This document shows, in pieces, positions 63,074 through 64,000 of a DNA stretch of 64,000 nt (positions are counted from its first letter, which is position 1; every line of letters begins with the position of its first letter). Where the stretch lies: NCBI RefSeq assembly GCF_003970915.1, contig NZ_RXOF01000003.1, forward strand, positions 372,001 through 436,000. Direction: 5' to 3'. A program made the translations under genes and the position numbers. The stretch comes from Hymenobacter gummosus. Lineage in GTDB: Bacteria > Bacteroidota > Bacteroidia > Cytophagales > Hymenobacteraceae. The notes beneath the pieces are model-generated. The model was not told the origin of the DNA. It did no database searches and saw only the letters and a list, made by a program, of their open reading frames with translations.

Positions 63074-64000
63074 ATGGACAAGATTACCATCGGCATCATC
63101 GGCAGCGGCGCCATGGGTGCCGGCATTGCGCAAGTGGTGGCCCAGGCCGGCCACCCCGTTTTCCTGTTCGACCTCAACGCGGCGGCCCTGCAGCGCGCTA
63201 CCGCCGGCATTCAGGCCAACCTGCGCAAGCTCGCCGAGAAGGGCAAGCTCAGCCCCGAAGAGGCCGAAGCCGCCATCGGCCGGGTGCGCTACTGCAAGGA
63301 TCTGCAGTGCTTTACCTCCTGCGGGCTGGTCATTGAGGCTATTGTCGAGGAATTGGGCGTGAAGCAGGCCGTGTTCCGCGACGTGGAAGCCGTGGTGCCC
63401 GCCGACTGCGTACTGGCCTCAAATACTTCGTCCCTGTCCATTGCCTCCATTGCCAGCGCCTGCCAGCGGCCCGAGCGGTTTATCGGCATCCACTTCTTCA
63501 ACCCCGCCCCGCTGATGCAGCTGGTGGAAGTCATTCCGGCGGTGCAGACGCGCGCCGGGCTGGCCGCCGAAATCCGGGCGCTGGTGCAGAGCTGGGGCAA
63601 GCTGCCGGTTATCTGCCAGGACACGCCGGGCTTTATCGTCAACCGCGTGGCCCGGCCCTACTACGGCGAGGCCATCCGCCTGCTGGAAGAGGGCGTGGCC
63701 GACGCGGCTACCATCGACTGGGCCCTGACCGAGCTGGCGGGCTTCCGCATGGGCCCGTTTGCGCTGATGGACTTTATCGGCCACGACGTGAACTACCGCG
63801 TCACCGAATCAGTCTTCACCGCCTTCTTCTTCGACCCGCGCTTCAAGCCCTCGTTCACCCAGAAGCGCCTGTTCGAGGCCGGCTACTACGGCCGCAAGTC
63901 GGGCCGCGGCTTTTACGACTACCGCGACGGGGCCACCATGCCCGAGCCGACGCGCGACGAGGCGCTGGGCCGGCAGATTGTGCAGCGGGTGCTGGCCATG
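63074..64000 (+). CDS. paaH: 3-hydroxyacyl-CoA dehydrogenase (PaaH-like), cut by the right edge
   Basis: 309 residues are visible with no stop. NAD site IGIIGSGAMGAGIAQVVAQAGH, catalytic region SNTSSLSIASIA and GIHFFNPAPLMQLVEVIP, and CQDTPGFIVNRVARPYYGEA belong to the 3-hydroxyacyl-CoA dehydrogenase family; the second C-terminal domain starts near residue 290. In the paa cluster it would oxidise 3-hydroxyadipyl-CoA to 3-oxoadipyl-CoA. PaaH of about 500 residues is expected, so roughly 200 residues lie beyond the window. Confidence 0.9.
   Translation, partial: MDKITIGIIGSGAMGAGIAQVVAQAGHPVFLFDLNAAALQRATAGIQANLRKLAEKGKLSPEEAEAAIGRVRYCKDLQCFTSCGLVIEAIVEELGVKQAVFRDVEAVVPADCVLASNTSSLSIASIASACQRPERFIGIHFFNPAPLMQLVEVIPAVQTRAGLAAEIRALVQSWGKLPVICQDTPGFIVNRVARPYYGEAIRLLEEGVADAATIDWALTELAGFRMGPFALMDFIGHDVNYRVTESVFTAFFFDPRFKPSFTQKRLFEAGYYGRKSGRGFYDYRDGATMPEPTRDEALGRQIVQRVLAM

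Overview
The window looks like chromosome of a high-GC member of the Bacteroidota, most probably Hymenobacter or a close relative (order Cytophagales). This rests on the protein families (MutS2, TIGR02757, DUF2625, FHS-type sugar transporter, SCO lipoprotein with cytochrome c), on Bacteroidota-type -7 boxes (TAnnTTTG) placed a few bases before several start codons, and on the rarity of Shine-Dalgarno sequences. The genus is inferred, since no rRNA is present. I saw no tRNA, rRNA, CRISPR array, transposase or phage gene.

Region 1 (1-16.9 kb) is a pentose and plant-polysaccharide locus. It holds two exported glycoside hydrolases, an SSS-family sodium/sugar symporter, xylA, xylB, a GH43 beta-xylosidase and a divergent LacI-family regulator. 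Three operator-like palindromes lie between the last two. Inside the locus are a cNMP/CBS/DUF294 signalling protein overlapping a membrane-anchored DnaQ-type exonuclease, and a small lipoprotein.

Region 2 (16.9-31.7 kb) is mixed: small lipoproteins, SCO plus cytochrome c, SseB-like, DUF2062, YihY/BrkB, a DbpA-type RNA helicase, DUF2625, a small phosphatase-like protein, an MtfA-type peptidase with a SEC-C tail, a VapBC-like pair, an M2 dipeptidase, a patch of damaged genes, a GAF protein and a pirin. Region 3 (31.7-45.2 kb) has an XRE/S24 regulator, a tandem pair of paralogous exported proteins of unknown family, a DUF2306 membrane protein, recQ, several small orphans, a methyltransferase, DoxX, a decayed lipoprotein gene, a sugar MFS transporter, a 42-bp-period repeat array, murB and a secreted Fn3-like protein. 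Region 4 (45.2-57.8 kb) holds housekeeping genes: rhomboid protease, mutS2, TIGR02757, a LysM protein, kdsB, a SUI1 factor, a lipid kinase and gapA, plus several hypotheticals.

Region 5 (57.8-64 kb) is a phenylacetate degradation cluster: TetR regulator, paaE, paaA, paaB, paaC, paaD and a 3-hydroxyacyl-CoA dehydrogenase cut by the window edge. PaaABC with PaaE would epoxidise phenylacetyl-CoA, PaaD would help mature the oxygenase, and the dehydrogenase acts late in the beta-oxidation-like steps. Two PaaR-like operators lie before the regulator gene and before paaA.

The most unusual feature of the window is its spacers. Many hold long, near-perfect inverted repeats. One dispersed family begins GTCAT and ends ATGAC (arms of 30-38 bp) and has at least seven members. 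Others are mirrored arrays of short direct repeats. Five of the six gaps in the paa cluster hold such an element. A 42-bp-period array of ACAACCGGTTGTA palindromes (before murB) and a 21-bp-period array (before the M2 peptidase) also stand out.
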